64,000 nucleotides of DNA from Streptomyces viridiviolaceus (GCF_014650995.1 NZ_BMWA01000006.1:248891-312890); one strand, 5' to 3'. Shown: positions 38,566 to 47,852, counted from the first letter of the stretch. Program-made: numbers and translations. The notes: generated from the letters alone by a model not told the origin.

Positions 38566-40143
38566 GTGACCGAGGGGGCCGGCCGCCGGGCCGGAGATGT
38601 GCCGGACGACCTGACCACCGTCGAGGCCGGCATGTGGCAGGCGTTCCGCAACGGCAGCGTGTACGACCTGCGCACCGGTGACGCGCTCGCCGACGATCCG
38701 CACGGCGGGCAGCCCTGGGGGCCGGAGCGCACCGTGCGGGCCCGCGTCGTGTGCTGGCTGCTCCTCGACGGCCCGCCCGCGCTCGCGGGCCGCGTGTCCT
38801 CGCTCAAGCTCGTCGGCGTGCAGATCAGCGGCACGGTGGACCTGGCCGGCGGCACGGTGGTGCCGTACGTCGAGCTGCGGGGCTGCCGCTTCGAGCGGGA
38901 GGTGCTGCTGCCGGAGGCCCGCTTCACGACCGCGCGGCTGGTGGACTGCTCGGTGCCGCGGCTGGAGGCGGCCCGGCTGCAGACCGAGGGCGATCTGCAT
39001 CTGCCGCGCTGCCGTTTCCTCGGCGGGGTGCGGCTGACCGACGCGCAGATAGGCACCGACCTGCTGCTCAACCAGGCGATCGTGCACCGGGACCGCAGCG
39101 GCCGTTCCATCGCGGCGGACGGGATGACCGTGGGCCAGGACCTGCAGGCCGAGATGCTGGAGTCGTACGGCGAGGTGAGCCTGCGCAGCGCCCAGGTCGG
39201 GGTCTCGCTGAGCCTGCGCGGCGCCCGGCTGCGCAACCCGTACACGCGGCACGCGCTGAACGCCCCGCAGCTGACCGTGGAGCGCACGCTCTATCTGACT
39301 CCGGCGGGTCTCGGCAGCCCGTTGCTCAGGGGTACGACACCGGCGCAGGGGACGCGGATCCAGCGGTTCGAGTGCGAGGGCGGGGTGCGGCTGGACGACG
39401 GGCGGTTCGGCGACGCCGTCGACTTCGAGCAGGCCCGGTTCACGCTCACCGACGACCAGGAGCTGTCGCTGCGCCGGGTGCAGACGCCCGAACTGCGGTT
39501 CCTGGGCGAGCGGCCGGCGCGCGGCCGGGTGGTGCTGTCCGGGGCGCGGATCGTCAACCTGATGGACCGGGCGGACAGCTGGCCGGGCCCGGGCAGGCTG
39601 CACATGGGCGGCTTCACCTACGAGAACCTCGTGCCCCGCGGTCCGTTCCCGCTGGAGAAGCGGTTGCGGTGGGTGGCCGCCGCGACCGCCGAGTACAACC
39701 CGGAGCCGTACGAGCGTCTGGCCGCCGTGCTGCGGGCGGGCGGCGAGGACGAGGACGCCCGCGAGGTACTGCTCGCCAAGCAGCGCCGGCGCCGCGAGAG
39801 CCTCCCGCCGGCCGCGAAGCTGGTGGGGTACGCGCAGGACTGGACGGTCGCCTACGGCTACCGCCCGGGGCGGGCCGCGGTGTGGATGGCGGTGCTGTGG
39901 GCGGCGGGCGCGTTCGCGTTCTCACGGGCGGAGCATCCGCCGCTCAAGAGCGGCGAGCATCCGGACTGGAACCCCGCCCTGTTCGCCCTCGACCTGCTGC
40001 TCCCGGTCATCGATCTGGGGCAGGTGGGCTTCTGGCAGCTGCGCGGCGGCTGGCAGTGGCTGGCGGCGGCGATGATCCTGCTGGGCTGGATCCTGGCGAC
40101 GACGGTGGCGGCGGGGGCGACGCGGCTGCTGCGCAGGAACTGA
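38566..40143 (+). CDS. Membrane-associated protein with beta-helix-like repeats
   Basis: The 525-residue protein has an N-terminal helical part, then about 350 residues of short repeating strands (for example [59 protein letters not shown]), which looks like a right-handed beta-helix. Two membrane helices follow near the C-terminus ([16 protein letters not shown] and [20 protein letters not shown]). Proteins of this type are often named membrane-associated oxidoreductase in Streptomyces, but I see no redox motif. The GTG has a long GGGGAGGGGGTG before it. It is divergent from hisD. Confidence 0.8.
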   Translation: MTEGAGRRAGDVPDDLTTVEAGMWQAFRNGSVYDLRTGDALADDPHGGQPWGPERTVRARVVCWLLLDGPPALAGRVSSLKLVGVQISGTVDLAGGTVVPYVELRGCRFEREVLLPEARFTTARLVDCSVPRLEAARLQTEGDLHLPRCRFLGGVRLTDAQIGTDLLLNQAIVHRDRSGRSIAADGMTVGQDLQAEMLESYGEVSLRSAQVGVSLSLRGARLRNPYTRHALNAPQLTVERTLYLTPAGLGSPLLRGTTPAQGTRIQRFECEGGVRLDDGRFGDAVDFEQARFTLTDDQELSLRRVQTPELRFLGERPARGRVVLSGARIVNLMDRADSWPGPGRLHMGGFTYENLVPRGPFPLEKRLRWVAAATAEYNPEPYERLAAVLRAGGEDEDAREVLLAKQRRRRESLPPAAKLVGYAQDWTVAYGYRPGRAAVWMAVLWAAGAFAFSRAEHPPLKSGEHPDWNPALFALDLLLPVIDLGQVGFWQLRGGWQWLAAAMILLGWILATTVAAGATRLLRRN

Positions 40144-40835
40144 CCGGTCGTTCCCGCGCAGCCTCGCGCGTGGCCCGCCCGCCGGACGTGCCGGGCCGCC
40201 GGACAACCCGGCCAGGCCGACCCGACCTCGCCCACGCCCCCGACACCACAGCGCGGCCCCACCAGGTGCCAAGAGGCCACCGGCCGACGAAGACGGGGCC
40301 ACCGCCCCCCACCACCGGCACCCCGGCAACCACCGCGCGGCCTCACCGGCCACCCCGCAAGAGCCGGCCGACGAAGAGGAGGCCACCGACCCACCACCGC
40401 CCCCCAGCAACGCCACACGCAACCCCACCAGCCACCCCGCAAGAGCCGGCCGACGAAGACGAGGCCACCGACCCACCACCGGCCACGCAGCCAGCAACCG
40501 CCACACGCAACCCCACCAGCCATCCCGCAAGAGCCGGCCGACGAAGACGAGGCCACCGACCCACCACCGCCCTCACCCCGGCAACCGCCACACGCGGCTC
40601 ACCAGCGGTGCGAGAACCACCGGCCGACGAGGGCGAGTCACCGGACCGCATACTGGGGTGCCGGGCCCGGTGGCCGCCGGGCCCGGCCCGAACGGCCGCC
40701 GTACGAGGGCCGGTCAGCCGCCCGCGCACGGCGCCGCGGAAGGGCCGCCCCGCGCACAACCATCCCCGGCCGTCGGCCGTCTTCTCAGCGCTAGGTCGGA
40801 AAGCGCGGCGCCCGTCACGGCGCGAAGGAGGCACC
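40144..40835. other. 692-bp gene-free region holding the 82-88 bp array
   Basis: No frame here has the codon pattern of its neighbours. Apart from the tandem array, 40645-40835 is GC-rich and carries TAGGTC at about 40792, a possible -10 for the next gene 40 bases downstream. Confidence 0.5.
40240..40645. repeat. Degenerate tandem repeat array, units of about 82-88 bp
   Basis: Three clear units begin at 40353 (82 bp), 40435 (88 bp) and 40523 (about 88 bp). Each starts CCCCGCAAGAGCCGGCCGAC and later carries GAGGCCACCGACCCACCACC and CACACGCAACCCCACCAGCC. Weaker partial units flank them at about 40270-40352 and 40611-40645. The unit length is not a multiple of three, so no single frame can read through as a repeat protein. 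The array lies between two genes on the same strand. Confidence 0.75.
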
Positions 40836-41807
40836 ATGGCCCTGCTGCCGGCGTTCCTCCGCACGGCCCGGGCGGGACACCGCGTACCCCGTCCCGCCGC
40901 CCGGCCGCCCGCCGACGACGAGGTGCTCCTCGACGCCCCCGACGACCGGCTCGGCCCGGCGCTGGTCGCGGCGGCGCGCGGCGAGTACGCCCCGGTGGCC
41001 GAGCTGCTGGCCGGCACCCGCGAGAACGCCGAGTGGGAGCACCGGGACCGGTACGCGGCCCGGCTGGCGGCGTTCGCGCGCTCGCGCGCCGGGTGGCTGC
41101 AGGACTGGCGCGCCGCCGCCCCGGACGACCCCGACGCCCTGCTGGTCCGCGCCCGGCTGACGGTGGACCGCTGCTGGGAGTCGCCGGCCCGCGCCGAACT
41201 GCTGCGCCAGGCGGGCCCGGCGGTCACGGCGGCCGCCGAGGCCGGCGGACCCGACCCGGTGCCGTGGCGGATCGCGCTGGACACCGCGCGGGGCGCGGAG
41301 GCCGGGCACGCGGAGTTCGAGCGGCTGTGGGCGCAGGCGGTACGCCGCTCCCCGCACCACTACGGCTGCCATGTCGCCGCTCTGGACTACCTGGCCGCGG
41401 CCTCGCCCGGCGCCCACCGCGAGTGCCTCGACTTCGCCGAGACGGCCGCGCAGGACGCGCCCGAGGACGCGCTCGTGCGGGCGCTGCCCCTGCAGGCGGC
41501 GTTCGTGTGTATGACGGCGGACGGCGGGGCCTCGGTGGACCGCGCGCGGCTGGACGCCGCCGCCGACCGGGCCGTCGCACTCTCGGCCAGGTGTCCGGCG
41601 GCCGACCCGTGGGCGGCCGAGCTGCGCAACCTGCTGACGTACGTCCTGGTGCGCCTGGACCGCCACCGGGACGCGGCCGAGCAGCTGCGGCTGACCGGCC
41701 CGTACGTCACCTCCTTCCCCTGGGACCGGGACGCGGACGATCCGCTCGGCCGGTTCCTCCAGGTGCGCGAAGATGTCCGCGCCGCGGCCGCCGACGACCC
41801 GGGGTGA
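40836..41807 (+). CDS. Hypothetical alpha-helical protein
   Basis: The 323-residue protein is Ala/Arg-rich and mostly helical. Runs of amphipathic helices such as DRYAARLAAFARSRAGWLQD, LLVRARLTVDRCWESPARAE and AELRNLLTYVLVRLDRHRDA suggest a TPR-like repeat fold. The phrase DPDALLVRARLTV is typical of Streptomyces paralogues of unknown function. There is no signal peptide, membrane helix or catalytic motif. AAGGAGG lies 4-5 bases upstream of the ATG. I cannot give a function. Confidence 0.75.
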   Translation: MALLPAFLRTARAGHRVPRPAARPPADDEVLLDAPDDRLGPALVAAARGEYAPVAELLAGTRENAEWEHRDRYAARLAAFARSRAGWLQDWRAAAPDDPDALLVRARLTVDRCWESPARAELLRQAGPAVTAAAEAGGPDPVPWRIALDTARGAEAGHAEFERLWAQAVRRSPHHYGCHVAALDYLAAASPGAHRECLDFAETAAQDAPEDALVRALPLQAAFVCMTADGGASVDRARLDAAADRAVALSARCPAADPWAAELRNLLTYVLVRLDRHRDAAEQLRLTGPYVTSFPWDRDADDPLGRFLQVREDVRAAAADDPG

Positions 41808-41863
41808 CGCGTTCCGGCCATCCACGAAGTGGGCACGGCGGTCACGTCCGCCCCGGCGACCAT

Positions 41864-41869
41864 TAGGCT
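41864..41869 (+). promoter_or_regulatory. -10 element (TAGGCT), leaderless gene at 41878
   Basis: TAGGCT ends 8 bases before the GTG at 41878. There is no Shine-Dalgarno sequence. Confidence 0.5.
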
Positions 41870-41877
41870 TCTGGGTC

Positions 41878-42618
41878 GTGACCACCGTCCGGCTCCCCCT
41901 CTTCCCCCTGAACTCGGTGCTGTTCCCGGGGCTGGTGCTCCCGCTCAACATCTTCGAGGAGCGCTATCGCGCCATGATGCGCGAGTTGCTGAAGACCCCC
42001 GAGGACGAGCCGCGCCGGTTCGCCGTCGTGGCGATCCGGGACGGCCACGAAGTGGCGCCGAGCGCCCCCGGCATGCCCGACCCGACCGCGGTGCCCGAGC
42101 GCGGGGCCGCCGCCGGGTTCGGGGCCGAGCCGGCCAAGGCGTTCCACAAGGTGGGCTGCGTGGCGGACGCGGCGACCATCCGGGAGCGGGCCGACGGCAC
42201 CTTCGAGGTGCTGGCGACCGGGACGACCCGGGTGCGGCTGCTGTCGGTGGACGCCTCGGGCCCGTTCCTGACGGCCGAGCTGGAACCGCTGGCGGAGGAC
42301 CCCGGCGACGAGTCGGGGGCGCTGGCCGAAGGGGTGCTGCGGGCCTTCCGCCAGTACCAGAAGCGGCTGGCCGGGGCGCGGGAGCGGTCGCTGGCGACCG
42401 GCGCCGACCTGCCGGACGAGCCCGGCGTGGTGTCCTACCTGGTGGCCGCCGCGATGATGCTGGACACGCCGACGAAGCAGCGTCTGCTCCAGGCGCCGGA
42501 CACCGCGTCCCGGCTGCGCGACGAGCTGAAACTCCTTCGCACCGAGACGGCCATCATCCGTACGCTTCCGTCGTTGCCGACGTCTGACCTGACGCGCGGC
42601 CCGACGAGTCTCAACTGA
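41878..42618 (+). CDS. Stand-alone LON N-terminal (substrate-binding) domain protein
   Basis: The 246-residue protein consists of the domain found at the N-terminus of Lon protease. RLPLFPLNSVLFPGLVLPLN, IFEERYRAMM, VGCVADAATIRERADGTFEV and GTTRVRLLS are its marks, and a helical half follows (EPGVVSYLVAAAMMLDTPTK, QRLLQAPDTASRLRDELKLL). No ATPase or protease domain is attached. Such proteins are thought to bind polypeptides; the role is not proved. The mRNA is probably leaderless. ybaK follows 29 bases downstream. Confidence 0.88.
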   Translation: MTTVRLPLFPLNSVLFPGLVLPLNIFEERYRAMMRELLKTPEDEPRRFAVVAIRDGHEVAPSAPGMPDPTAVPERGAAAGFGAEPAKAFHKVGCVADAATIRERADGTFEVLATGTTRVRLLSVDASGPFLTAELEPLAEDPGDESGALAEGVLRAFRQYQKRLAGARERSLATGADLPDEPGVVSYLVAAAMMLDTPTKQRLLQAPDTASRLRDELKLLRTETAIIRTLPSLPTSDLTRGPTSLN

Positions 42619-42647
42619 CGCACGATCCTTTCGAGGTACTGGCCGGC

Positions 42648-43148
42648 ATGACGAAGAAGGCGAAGAAGCAGCAGCCGGGGGGCACGCCCGCGACGGTGGC
42701 GCTCACGGCGGCCGGGGTGGCGTACACGGTCCACTCCTACGACCACAACCCCGCCCATCCGTCCTACGGCGAGGAGGCGGCCGAGGCGATGGGCGTCTCG
42801 CCGGAGCGCGTCTTCAAGACGCTGGTCGCGGACGTCGACGGCGCGCTGACGGTCGCGGTGGTGCCGGTGGCCGGCCAGCTGGACCTGAAGGCGCTCGCGG
42901 CGGCGGTGGGCGGCAAGCGGGCGGCGATGGCCGACCCGGCCCTCGCCGAGCGCACCACCGGCTACGTCCGGGGCGGCATCTCCCCCCTCGGCCAGCGCAA
43001 ACGCCTTCCGACGGTCCTGGACGCGTCCGCCTCCGGCCACGAGACGATCTGCGTCTCGGCCGGCCGCCGCGGCCTGGAGGTGGAGCTCTCCCCCGACGAC
43101 CTGGCCGAGCTGACGGACGCGGTCCTCGCCCCCGTCGGCCGTGTGTGA
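42648..43148 (+). CDS. ybaK: YbaK-family Cys-tRNA(Pro) deacylase
   Basis: The 166-residue protein is a YbaK/EbsC editing domain. TPATVALTAAGVAYTVHSYD, YGEEAAEAMGVSPERVFKTL (the Lys of the active site), AVVPVAGQLDLKALAAAVGG and GYVRGGISPLGQRKRLPTVL are conserved. The enzyme removes Cys wrongly loaded on tRNA-Pro. A basic N-terminal run, TKKAKKQQPGG, precedes the domain. The ATG has only a distant GAGG upstream. It is 29 bases after the LON-domain gene and probably cotranscribed. Confidence 0.9.
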   Translation: MTKKAKKQQPGGTPATVALTAAGVAYTVHSYDHNPAHPSYGEEAAEAMGVSPERVFKTLVADVDGALTVAVVPVAGQLDLKALAAAVGGKRAAMADPALAERTTGYVRGGISPLGQRKRLPTVLDASASGHETICVSAGRRGLEVELSPDDLAELTDAVLAPVGRV

Positions 43149-43189
43149 CCTCTCGACGGGCGCCCCTTTCCCGGTTAAGCACAAGGGGC

Positions 43190-43354
43190 ATGTCGAAGCG
43201 AACACGCAAACGCAGGTGGCGGACGAAGGAGGGCCGTGCGAACCACGGCCGGCGCCCCGCCCAGGGCGTCAGGATCCCGGGGCGTCCCCGCAGCGAGTCC
43301 GCCAGGTGCCGGTGGGGGCGCGCGACAGAGCGGTGGCCGTCACGACCAGGATGA
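43190..43354 (+). CDS. Small basic protein resembling ribosomal protein bL37
   Basis: The first 24 residues, MSKRTRKRRWRTKEGRANHG and then RRPA, resemble actinobacterial bL37, a very small ribosomal protein that I recall as a basic run ending in ANHGKRP. The frame does not stop there but continues for another 30 residues without clear coding bias, giving 54 in all. Either a stop has been lost, or the frame shifts near 43262. The ATG has only a short GGGG in front. Another frame opens at 43236 inside it. Confidence 0.45.
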   Translation: MSKRTRKRRWRTKEGRANHGRRPAQGVRIPGRPRSESARCRWGRATERWPSRPG

Positions 43355-43649
43355 CGTCGAGGGCGGCGAGGCACGCCGGCGGCGGGAGCCGGACGGCGGC
43401 GACGCCGGCCACGACGCCCTTCTCGGCGAGACGTCCCTGATCACCGGCCACGCGTTGACCGAAGCCCCCGTCGACGTCGACGTCCCCACCGTGCTGACGT
43501 CCGTCGGTGTCTTCGCCGCGCCGGTGTGCCTGTGGGCGGTCCACTTCGGCGGCGGCGAGGACGTCTTCACCACCGCCACCGACCCCCTGCGGTCCGTCCG
43601 GTTCGGCGTGAACAGCGCCTACCCGGCCCTGGCCTCAGCGTTCGACTGA
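43236..43649 (+). CDS. Hypothetical protein overlapping the small basic gene
   Basis: A 137-residue frame starts at a GTG with AAGGAGG closely upstream. Its first third is low-complexity. From about residue 55 (GDAGHDALLGETSLITGHAL) to the end, third positions are almost all G or C, as in a real gene. One hydrophobic segment (VPTVLTSVGVFAAPVCLWAV) lies near residue 95. I do not recognise it. It may be the remnant of a longer gene. Confidence 0.35.
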   Translation: MRTTAGAPPRASGSRGVPAASPPGAGGGARQSGGRHDQDDVEGGEARRRREPDGGDAGHDALLGETSLITGHALTEAPVDVDVPTVLTSVGVFAAPVCLWAVHFGGGEDVFTTATDPLRSVRFGVNSAYPALASAFD

Positions 43650-43682
43650 CGCGGGCCGGGGGATGCCACCGGGCGGCTGGAC

Positions 43683-44354
43683 CTACGCGGACTTCCCCCC
43701 GTACGGGCCCTGCTGGTACGGATCCGGGTCCCGGGGCCCGAACAACCCCGTCAGCCCCAGGTGGACCACCAGCGCCGCCACCGGCCACGCCAGCAGCGCA
43801 CCCTTCGCCCCCAGCTTCAGCGGCGCCGAGAAGGTCACTCCCCGGCCCACCTCCCGGGCGTGGGCGATCACGTCCTGCGTGGGACCGAGCCACACCCCGA
43901 GCCGCCAGGCCAGCAGCGAGCCGAGCAGCCCGCCGAGGCCCAGGGCCACCACCAGCGGCACGCCTCCGCGCCGCCGCAGCAGGAAGACCACCAGCGCGCT
44001 CAGCACGCCGAACACCACCGCGAGCAGCGTGAACGCGCCGTCGACGCCGACCGCCTGCTCGCCCTCGGAGTCCTTGAGGTAGACGACCCAGTTGTCGCCC
44101 ACCACGTCACCGATCAGCGGCACACTCGGCGCCAGCCACCACCACAGCACGCCCAGCAGCGCCCCGGAGAGCGCGACCGCCACCACGGTCACGGCGGCCT
44201 GACGCAGTTCCGTGATCATCCCGGGACCGTCCTGTTCGCCCTGGGGCCGGTACACGGTTCCGACCGCATGCGCACCGACGGGCGGCGGCACCGGCCCGCC
44301 GTGGTACGACGAGTGTTCGTGCGGTGGCGGAGGCGGAGTAAGAGGTGCGGTCAC
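43683..44354 (-). CDS. Multi-pass membrane protein, possibly DUF2567-like
   Basis: The 223-residue protein has a Pro-rich cytoplasmic N-terminus (LTPPPPPHEHSSYHGGPVPP). Four membrane helices follow, including AVTVVAVALSGALLGVLWWW, FTLLAVVFGVLSALVVFLLR, ALGLGGLLGSLLAWRLGVWL and LLAWPVAALVVHLGLTGLFG. The segment LAPSVPLIGD with WVVYLKDSEGEQAVGVDGAF between helices 1 and 2 recalls the DUF2567 family. The function is unknown. It ends with a Gly/Tyr/Pro tail. The ABC permease gene lies 34 bases upstream on the same strand. Confidence 0.7.
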   Translation of the reverse strand: MTAPLTPPPPPHEHSSYHGGPVPPPVGAHAVGTVYRPQGEQDGPGMITELRQAAVTVVAVALSGALLGVLWWWLAPSVPLIGDVVGDNWVVYLKDSEGEQAVGVDGAFTLLAVVFGVLSALVVFLLRRRGGVPLVVALGLGGLLGSLLAWRLGVWLGPTQDVIAHAREVGRGVTFSAPLKLGAKGALLAWPVAALVVHLGLTGLFGPRDPDPYQQGPYGGKSA

Positions 44355-44388
44355 CCTGCCATCGTGCCAAACCCGTCCGTGCGGCGCG

Positions 44389-45321
44389 TCACCGGACGGC
44401 GGCCCGGCGGTACGCCCAGGTCGCGACGGCCAGCGAGACCACGCCGACCGCCCCGCACACGGCCAGATCGCCGAGCACGAAGGCCCAGTCGGGCCGCTCC
44501 GCGAACGTGCGCGCGAACGCCTCCACGCCGTACGTCGACGGCAGCAGGTCCCGCGCCAGGCGCACCGCCTCCGGCATCCGCTCGGCCGGCAGCACCCCCA
44601 GCAGCAGCGCCGCCGACATGCCCAGCTGGCCGAGGAGCGTGGCCAGCTCGGGCCGCGGCGCGAGCAGGCCCAGCGCGGCGCCCAGCCCGGCGAGCGCGGC
44701 GCCCGCGAGCGGGATGACGGCCACCAGCACCCACAGGTGCGTCAGCGGCAGTCCGAACAGCACGCACCCGAACACCGCCGTCACCACGGTCCCCGGCACG
44801 GTGAAGGACGCGTACGCGCCGGCCGCGCCCAGGACGACCGCGGCCGGCGGCACCGGCAGCGTCGCGTAGTGGTCGAGCCCGCCGCTCGCACGCAGCTGGC
44901 CGAAGTACTGCGCCAGCAGGTTGAGCGCGACGAAGGCGACGACCAGGACCGCCGACCCGGCGACCACGGCCCGCGCCTCGCCGCCGCCGTCCACGACCCC
45001 GCGCATCAGGATCATGATGCCGATCGACTGGAAGGTGGCCACGAACAGCAGCGGGATCCGCGCGACCCGCGCCCGGGACAGCTGCGCCCGGTAGACGGCC
45101 ACCAGGGAGGGCCACAGCCGTGCCCGGGGCCCCAGCTCGGCCGCTCGGGCGGCTCCCTCCTCCTCGACGGCCAGGGCACCGCCCGGCAGGACATCGGCGG
45201 GTACGACACTCACGTCGTGCTGCTCCCCTTCACCAGTCGTCGCAGAGGCGGTCTTCACCGCGGCGCTCGTCCCGTCGGATACGGACACGGAGGTCCCCGG
45301 TCTCACCGCTTCGGTGCTCAC
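44389..45321 (-). CDS. ABC-2 type transporter, permease subunit
   Basis: The 310-residue protein has an unusually long cytoplasmic N-terminus of about 75 residues, then six membrane helices of the ABC-2 type (IPLLFVATFQSIGIMILMRG, AVLVVAFVALNLLAQYFGQL, and later pairs). LLPSTYGVEAFARTF lies before the last helix and is typical of ABC-2 exporters. It should export a lipid, drug or polysaccharide with the ATPase encoded upstream; the substrate is unknown. The GTG overlaps the ATPase stop (GTGA). Confidence 0.88.
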   Translation of the reverse strand: MSTEAVRPGTSVSVSDGTSAAVKTASATTGEGEQHDVSVVPADVLPGGALAVEEEGAARAAELGPRARLWPSLVAVYRAQLSRARVARIPLLFVATFQSIGIMILMRGVVDGGGEARAVVAGSAVLVVAFVALNLLAQYFGQLRASGGLDHYATLPVPPAAVVLGAAGAYASFTVPGTVVTAVFGCVLFGLPLTHLWVLVAVIPLAGAALAGLGAALGLLAPRPELATLLGQLGMSAALLLGVLPAERMPEAVRLARDLLPSTYGVEAFARTFAERPDWAFVLGDLAVCGAVGVVSLAVATWAYRRAAVR

Positions 45322-46337
45322 GCCCTCACCAGCCCCTGCCGCGCGGCTCCGCCCAGCGCCAGATACACGTCCTCCAGGCTGGGCGTGGCCAGGGTGAAGT
45401 CGTCCAGGGCGGCGAAGGCGGCCCCGCCGGTGACGGTCGCGACGACCGCGCGGGCCTCCTCGGGCGCGAGCCGCAGCGTCCAGCGGCGTCCGGACTCGGT
45501 GGCCCGGTCGCGCAGGGCGGCGACCTCCGGGACGCCCAGCGGCGCCGCCTCGCGCCACACCAGGTCGACACGGACCTCGCCCGCGACCTTCTCCTTGAGT
45601 CCGGACGGTGTGTCGCAGGCGATCACACGTCCCCGGTCGAGGACGGCGACCCGGTCGAGGACGGTCTCGGCCTCGATCACGTTGTGGGTGACGAGCAGCA
45701 CGGTCGTGCCGCGCTCGGCCCGCCGTCGGTCGACCGCGGACCACACCGCGCGCCGTGCCACCGGGTCCATGCCGGTGGTCGGCTCGTCGAGGACGAGCAG
45801 CGGGCGTTCCCCCACCAGCGCCGCGGCGAAGCAGGCGAGGCGGCGCTGTCCGCCGGAGAGCTTCTTCAGCGGGCGTCCGGCGATCGGGGTCAGGCCCAGC
45901 TCGTCGAGGACGGCGTCGCGCTCGGCGCGTGCCTCGCGGGCGTCCAGGCCACGCAGCCGCCCGGTGGTCTCGGCGGCGAGCGACACGGTCAGCTCGTCCA
46001 GCGCGCTCGACTCCTGACCGAGGTAGGCGAGGATCCGCGCGGCCCGCTCCGGGTGGCGCACGATGTCGTGCCCGAGGATCTCGACGCCGCCCCCGTCGGG
46101 CCGCATCAGCCCGGTGAGCTGCCGTACGAGGGTGGACTTGCCGGCGCCGTTCGGTCCGAGCAGCCCGAAGATCTCACCGCGGCGGATGTCCAGCGTGACG
46201 TCGTCGGTGGCCCGCACCTCGGGCGTCGCGGGAACGCCCCGCCTGCCCCGCACCGCCGGATAGGTCTTGGTCAGTCCGCGCACCACGCACACGACATCGC
46301 CACCGTGCCGAAATGCCTGTGCCGCGCGCTTACTCAC
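45318..46337 (-). CDS. ABC transporter ATP-binding protein
   Basis: The 339-residue ATPase has Walker A GLLGPNGAGKSTLVRQL (about residue 58), the Q-loop LAYLGQESSALDELTVS, the signature KKLSGGQRRLACFAAAL, Walker B PLLVLDEPTTGMDP and the switch His in VLLVTHNVIEAE. A C-terminal regulatory part of about 100 residues follows, as in drug-exporting ABC-2 systems. TAGTCT ends 8 bases before the GTG, so the mRNA is probably leaderless. It pairs with the permease encoded next. Confidence 0.93.
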   Translation of the reverse strand: MSKRAAQAFRHGGDVVCVVRGLTKTYPAVRGRRGVPATPEVRATDDVTLDIRRGEIFGLLGPNGAGKSTLVRQLTGLMRPDGGGVEILGHDIVRHPERAARILAYLGQESSALDELTVSLAAETTGRLRGLDAREARAERDAVLDELGLTPIAGRPLKKLSGGQRRLACFAAALVGERPLLVLDEPTTGMDPVARRAVWSAVDRRRAERGTTVLLVTHNVIEAETVLDRVAVLDRGRVIACDTPSGLKEKVAGEVRVDLVWREAAPLGVPEVAALRDRATESGRRWTLRLAPEEARAVVATVTGGAAFAALDDFTLATPSLEDVYLALGGAARQGLVRA

Positions 46338-46345
46338 AAGGGACG

Positions 46346-46351
46346 AGACTA
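46346..46351 (-). promoter_or_regulatory. -10 element (TAGTCT) of the ABC operon
   Basis: On the minus strand TAGTCT ends 8 bases before the GTG at 46337, and no Shine-Dalgarno sequence is present. Confidence 0.45.
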
Positions 46352-46412
46352 CGGGGTCCGGAATGCCGCTCCGCCCTCGGGTCGGCCCATAAGAGTCAAT
46401 TCATCCGGGGAC

Positions 46413-47633
46413 TCACTCGCCCGCGGGGGCGTGCTCGGTGGCCGTCCGCAGGTCGATCTCCCGCCAGAACCCGGCCCGGATCGCGTACCTGTCGTGCTCG
46501 TCGATCTGGTCGTCCTTGTGGGCCAGCAGCCCGAAGCGGGCGGCGTAGCGCAGCAGCTCGCCGTCGACACGGTGCGGGATGCGGGGGTACATCCCCGAGA
46601 GTTTCTGCAGGTGGCTCTGGTCGCCCAGCCGCTCCACCCAGCGGCGGGCGAAGACCTGCCCCACCTCGTAGGGATCGCCGCCGACCGTGGTGATGTCCTC
46701 CTCGCGGTCGGCCCACCGCTGTTCGGCCGTGGTGAGCTGGGCGAGCGTCGGCATCGAGGCGGCCTCGGGCGGCTCGGCGGCGGGCCGGTCGACCCAGCCC
46801 TTGTCGGAGGACCAGCGCAGGGTGGCGGTCGGGGGCTGCGGGGCGGGGTGGGTGCCGGGGGCGCGCAGGGCGGCGAGGTCCTTGGGGGTGGGGACGCCCT
46901 TGGCCGGCGGTACGCGTCCCTCGGTGCCGTTGCGGGCGGCGGGGGCCGCCGTGGGGTGCGCCGGCTCCTCGGCGGGAACTGGCCGCTCGCCGGCGGCGGA
47001 CAGGGTGGCCTCGGGCAGCGGCGCCGAGAGGATCGCGGCGATCTCGGGGCGGGGCGCGGGGGGCGGTGCGCAGATTCCGCCGAGTTCCTTGGTGCGGACG
47101 GCCTTGGTGATCCAGGTACGGTCCAGGACGCGTCGTTCGTCGGCCTCGGCGACCAGGTCCTCGGACTGGTTGTAGTCGCCGTCGGCGGCCTGCACGGCCC
47201 ACAGGTGGACGGCGACGCCGTGCTCCTTCGCGGCCATCATGCCCGGCAGCAGGTCGCCGTCGCCGGTGACCAGGACGACGTCGGAGCAGGCGCGGTTGCG
47301 GGCCAGTTCGGTCAGCTCGGCGTGCATGGCGGCGTCCACGCCCTTCTGGGCCCAGCGGCCGTCACTGCGGGTGAGCGCACCCAGCCGGACGGTGACCCGG
47401 GGCATCACGCGCAGCCTGCGGTGCTCGGGTTGCGGTACGCGGTCGGGGGCGCCGTCGAACCAGTAGATGCGCAGCAGGGGCTGCTGCGTGTCGGACTCGG
47501 CGCGTTCGCGCAACCCCTGGATGAGGGCGGCGTGATCGACGGTGATGCGGGAGCGCGACGGCTCCCCGGCGAGGAGACTGGCGGCGGCCCCCAGCAGATA
47601 CCCGGCGTCCACCAGGACGATGCAGCGGTCCAC
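46413..47633 (-). CDS. NYN domain (PIN-like) putative RNase
   Basis: The 406-residue protein begins with a NYN/PIN-like nuclease domain: MDRCIVLVDAGYLLGAAAS (first Asp), QKGVDAAMHAELTELA (second Asp), DVVLVTGDGDLLPGMMAAKE (third acidic cluster). These acidic residues should bind Mg2+ for RNA cleavage. A disordered Pro/Ala linker covers about 190-280. A C-terminal winged-helix-like part (SGMYPRIPHRVDGELLRYAA) resembles domains paired with NYN. The GTG at 47633 is preferred over 47642, because AGAGG is 9 bases before the former and directly abuts the latter. Confidence 0.83.
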   Translation of the reverse strand: MDRCIVLVDAGYLLGAAASLLAGEPSRSRITVDHAALIQGLRERAESDTQQPLLRIYWFDGAPDRVPQPEHRRLRVMPRVTVRLGALTRSDGRWAQKGVDAAMHAELTELARNRACSDVVLVTGDGDLLPGMMAAKEHGVAVHLWAVQAADGDYNQSEDLVAEADERRVLDRTWITKAVRTKELGGICAPPPAPRPEIAAILSAPLPEATLSAAGERPVPAEEPAHPTAAPAARNGTEGRVPPAKGVPTPKDLAALRAPGTHPAPQPPTATLRWSSDKGWVDRPAAEPPEAASMPTLAQLTTAEQRWADREEDITTVGGDPYEVGQVFARRWVERLGDQSHLQKLSGMYPRIPHRVDGELLRYAARFGLLAHKDDQIDEHDRYAIRAGFWREIDLRTATEHAPAGE

Positions 47634-47852
47634 GCGATCCACCCTCTTTCCGGGAGGTTTGCTTCGGGCTTCCTTCGAGTCTGCCCGACCACGCGGAGGT
47701 TAACGGCCCGAACTCGATCTTCGGCGTGGCGTTTGCGAGTGCCGCGGCCCGACGAGCCGTGTGACACACGGTAATTGCCCAACATGCGTTCTTTATCCGC
47801 TTATGTGAATCTGGTCCCGGCCCTGGCCCCTAAATCCCCCAGGAGGCACACC

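Noticed and set aside
40270..40645. CRISPR array
   Set aside because: Units of about 82-88 bp repeat along their whole length with no unique spacers, and no cas genes are present.
43340..43579. Minus-strand gene in the ybaK downstream region
   Set aside because: The plus-strand frame from 43236 has the better third-position GC pattern and a ribosome binding site.
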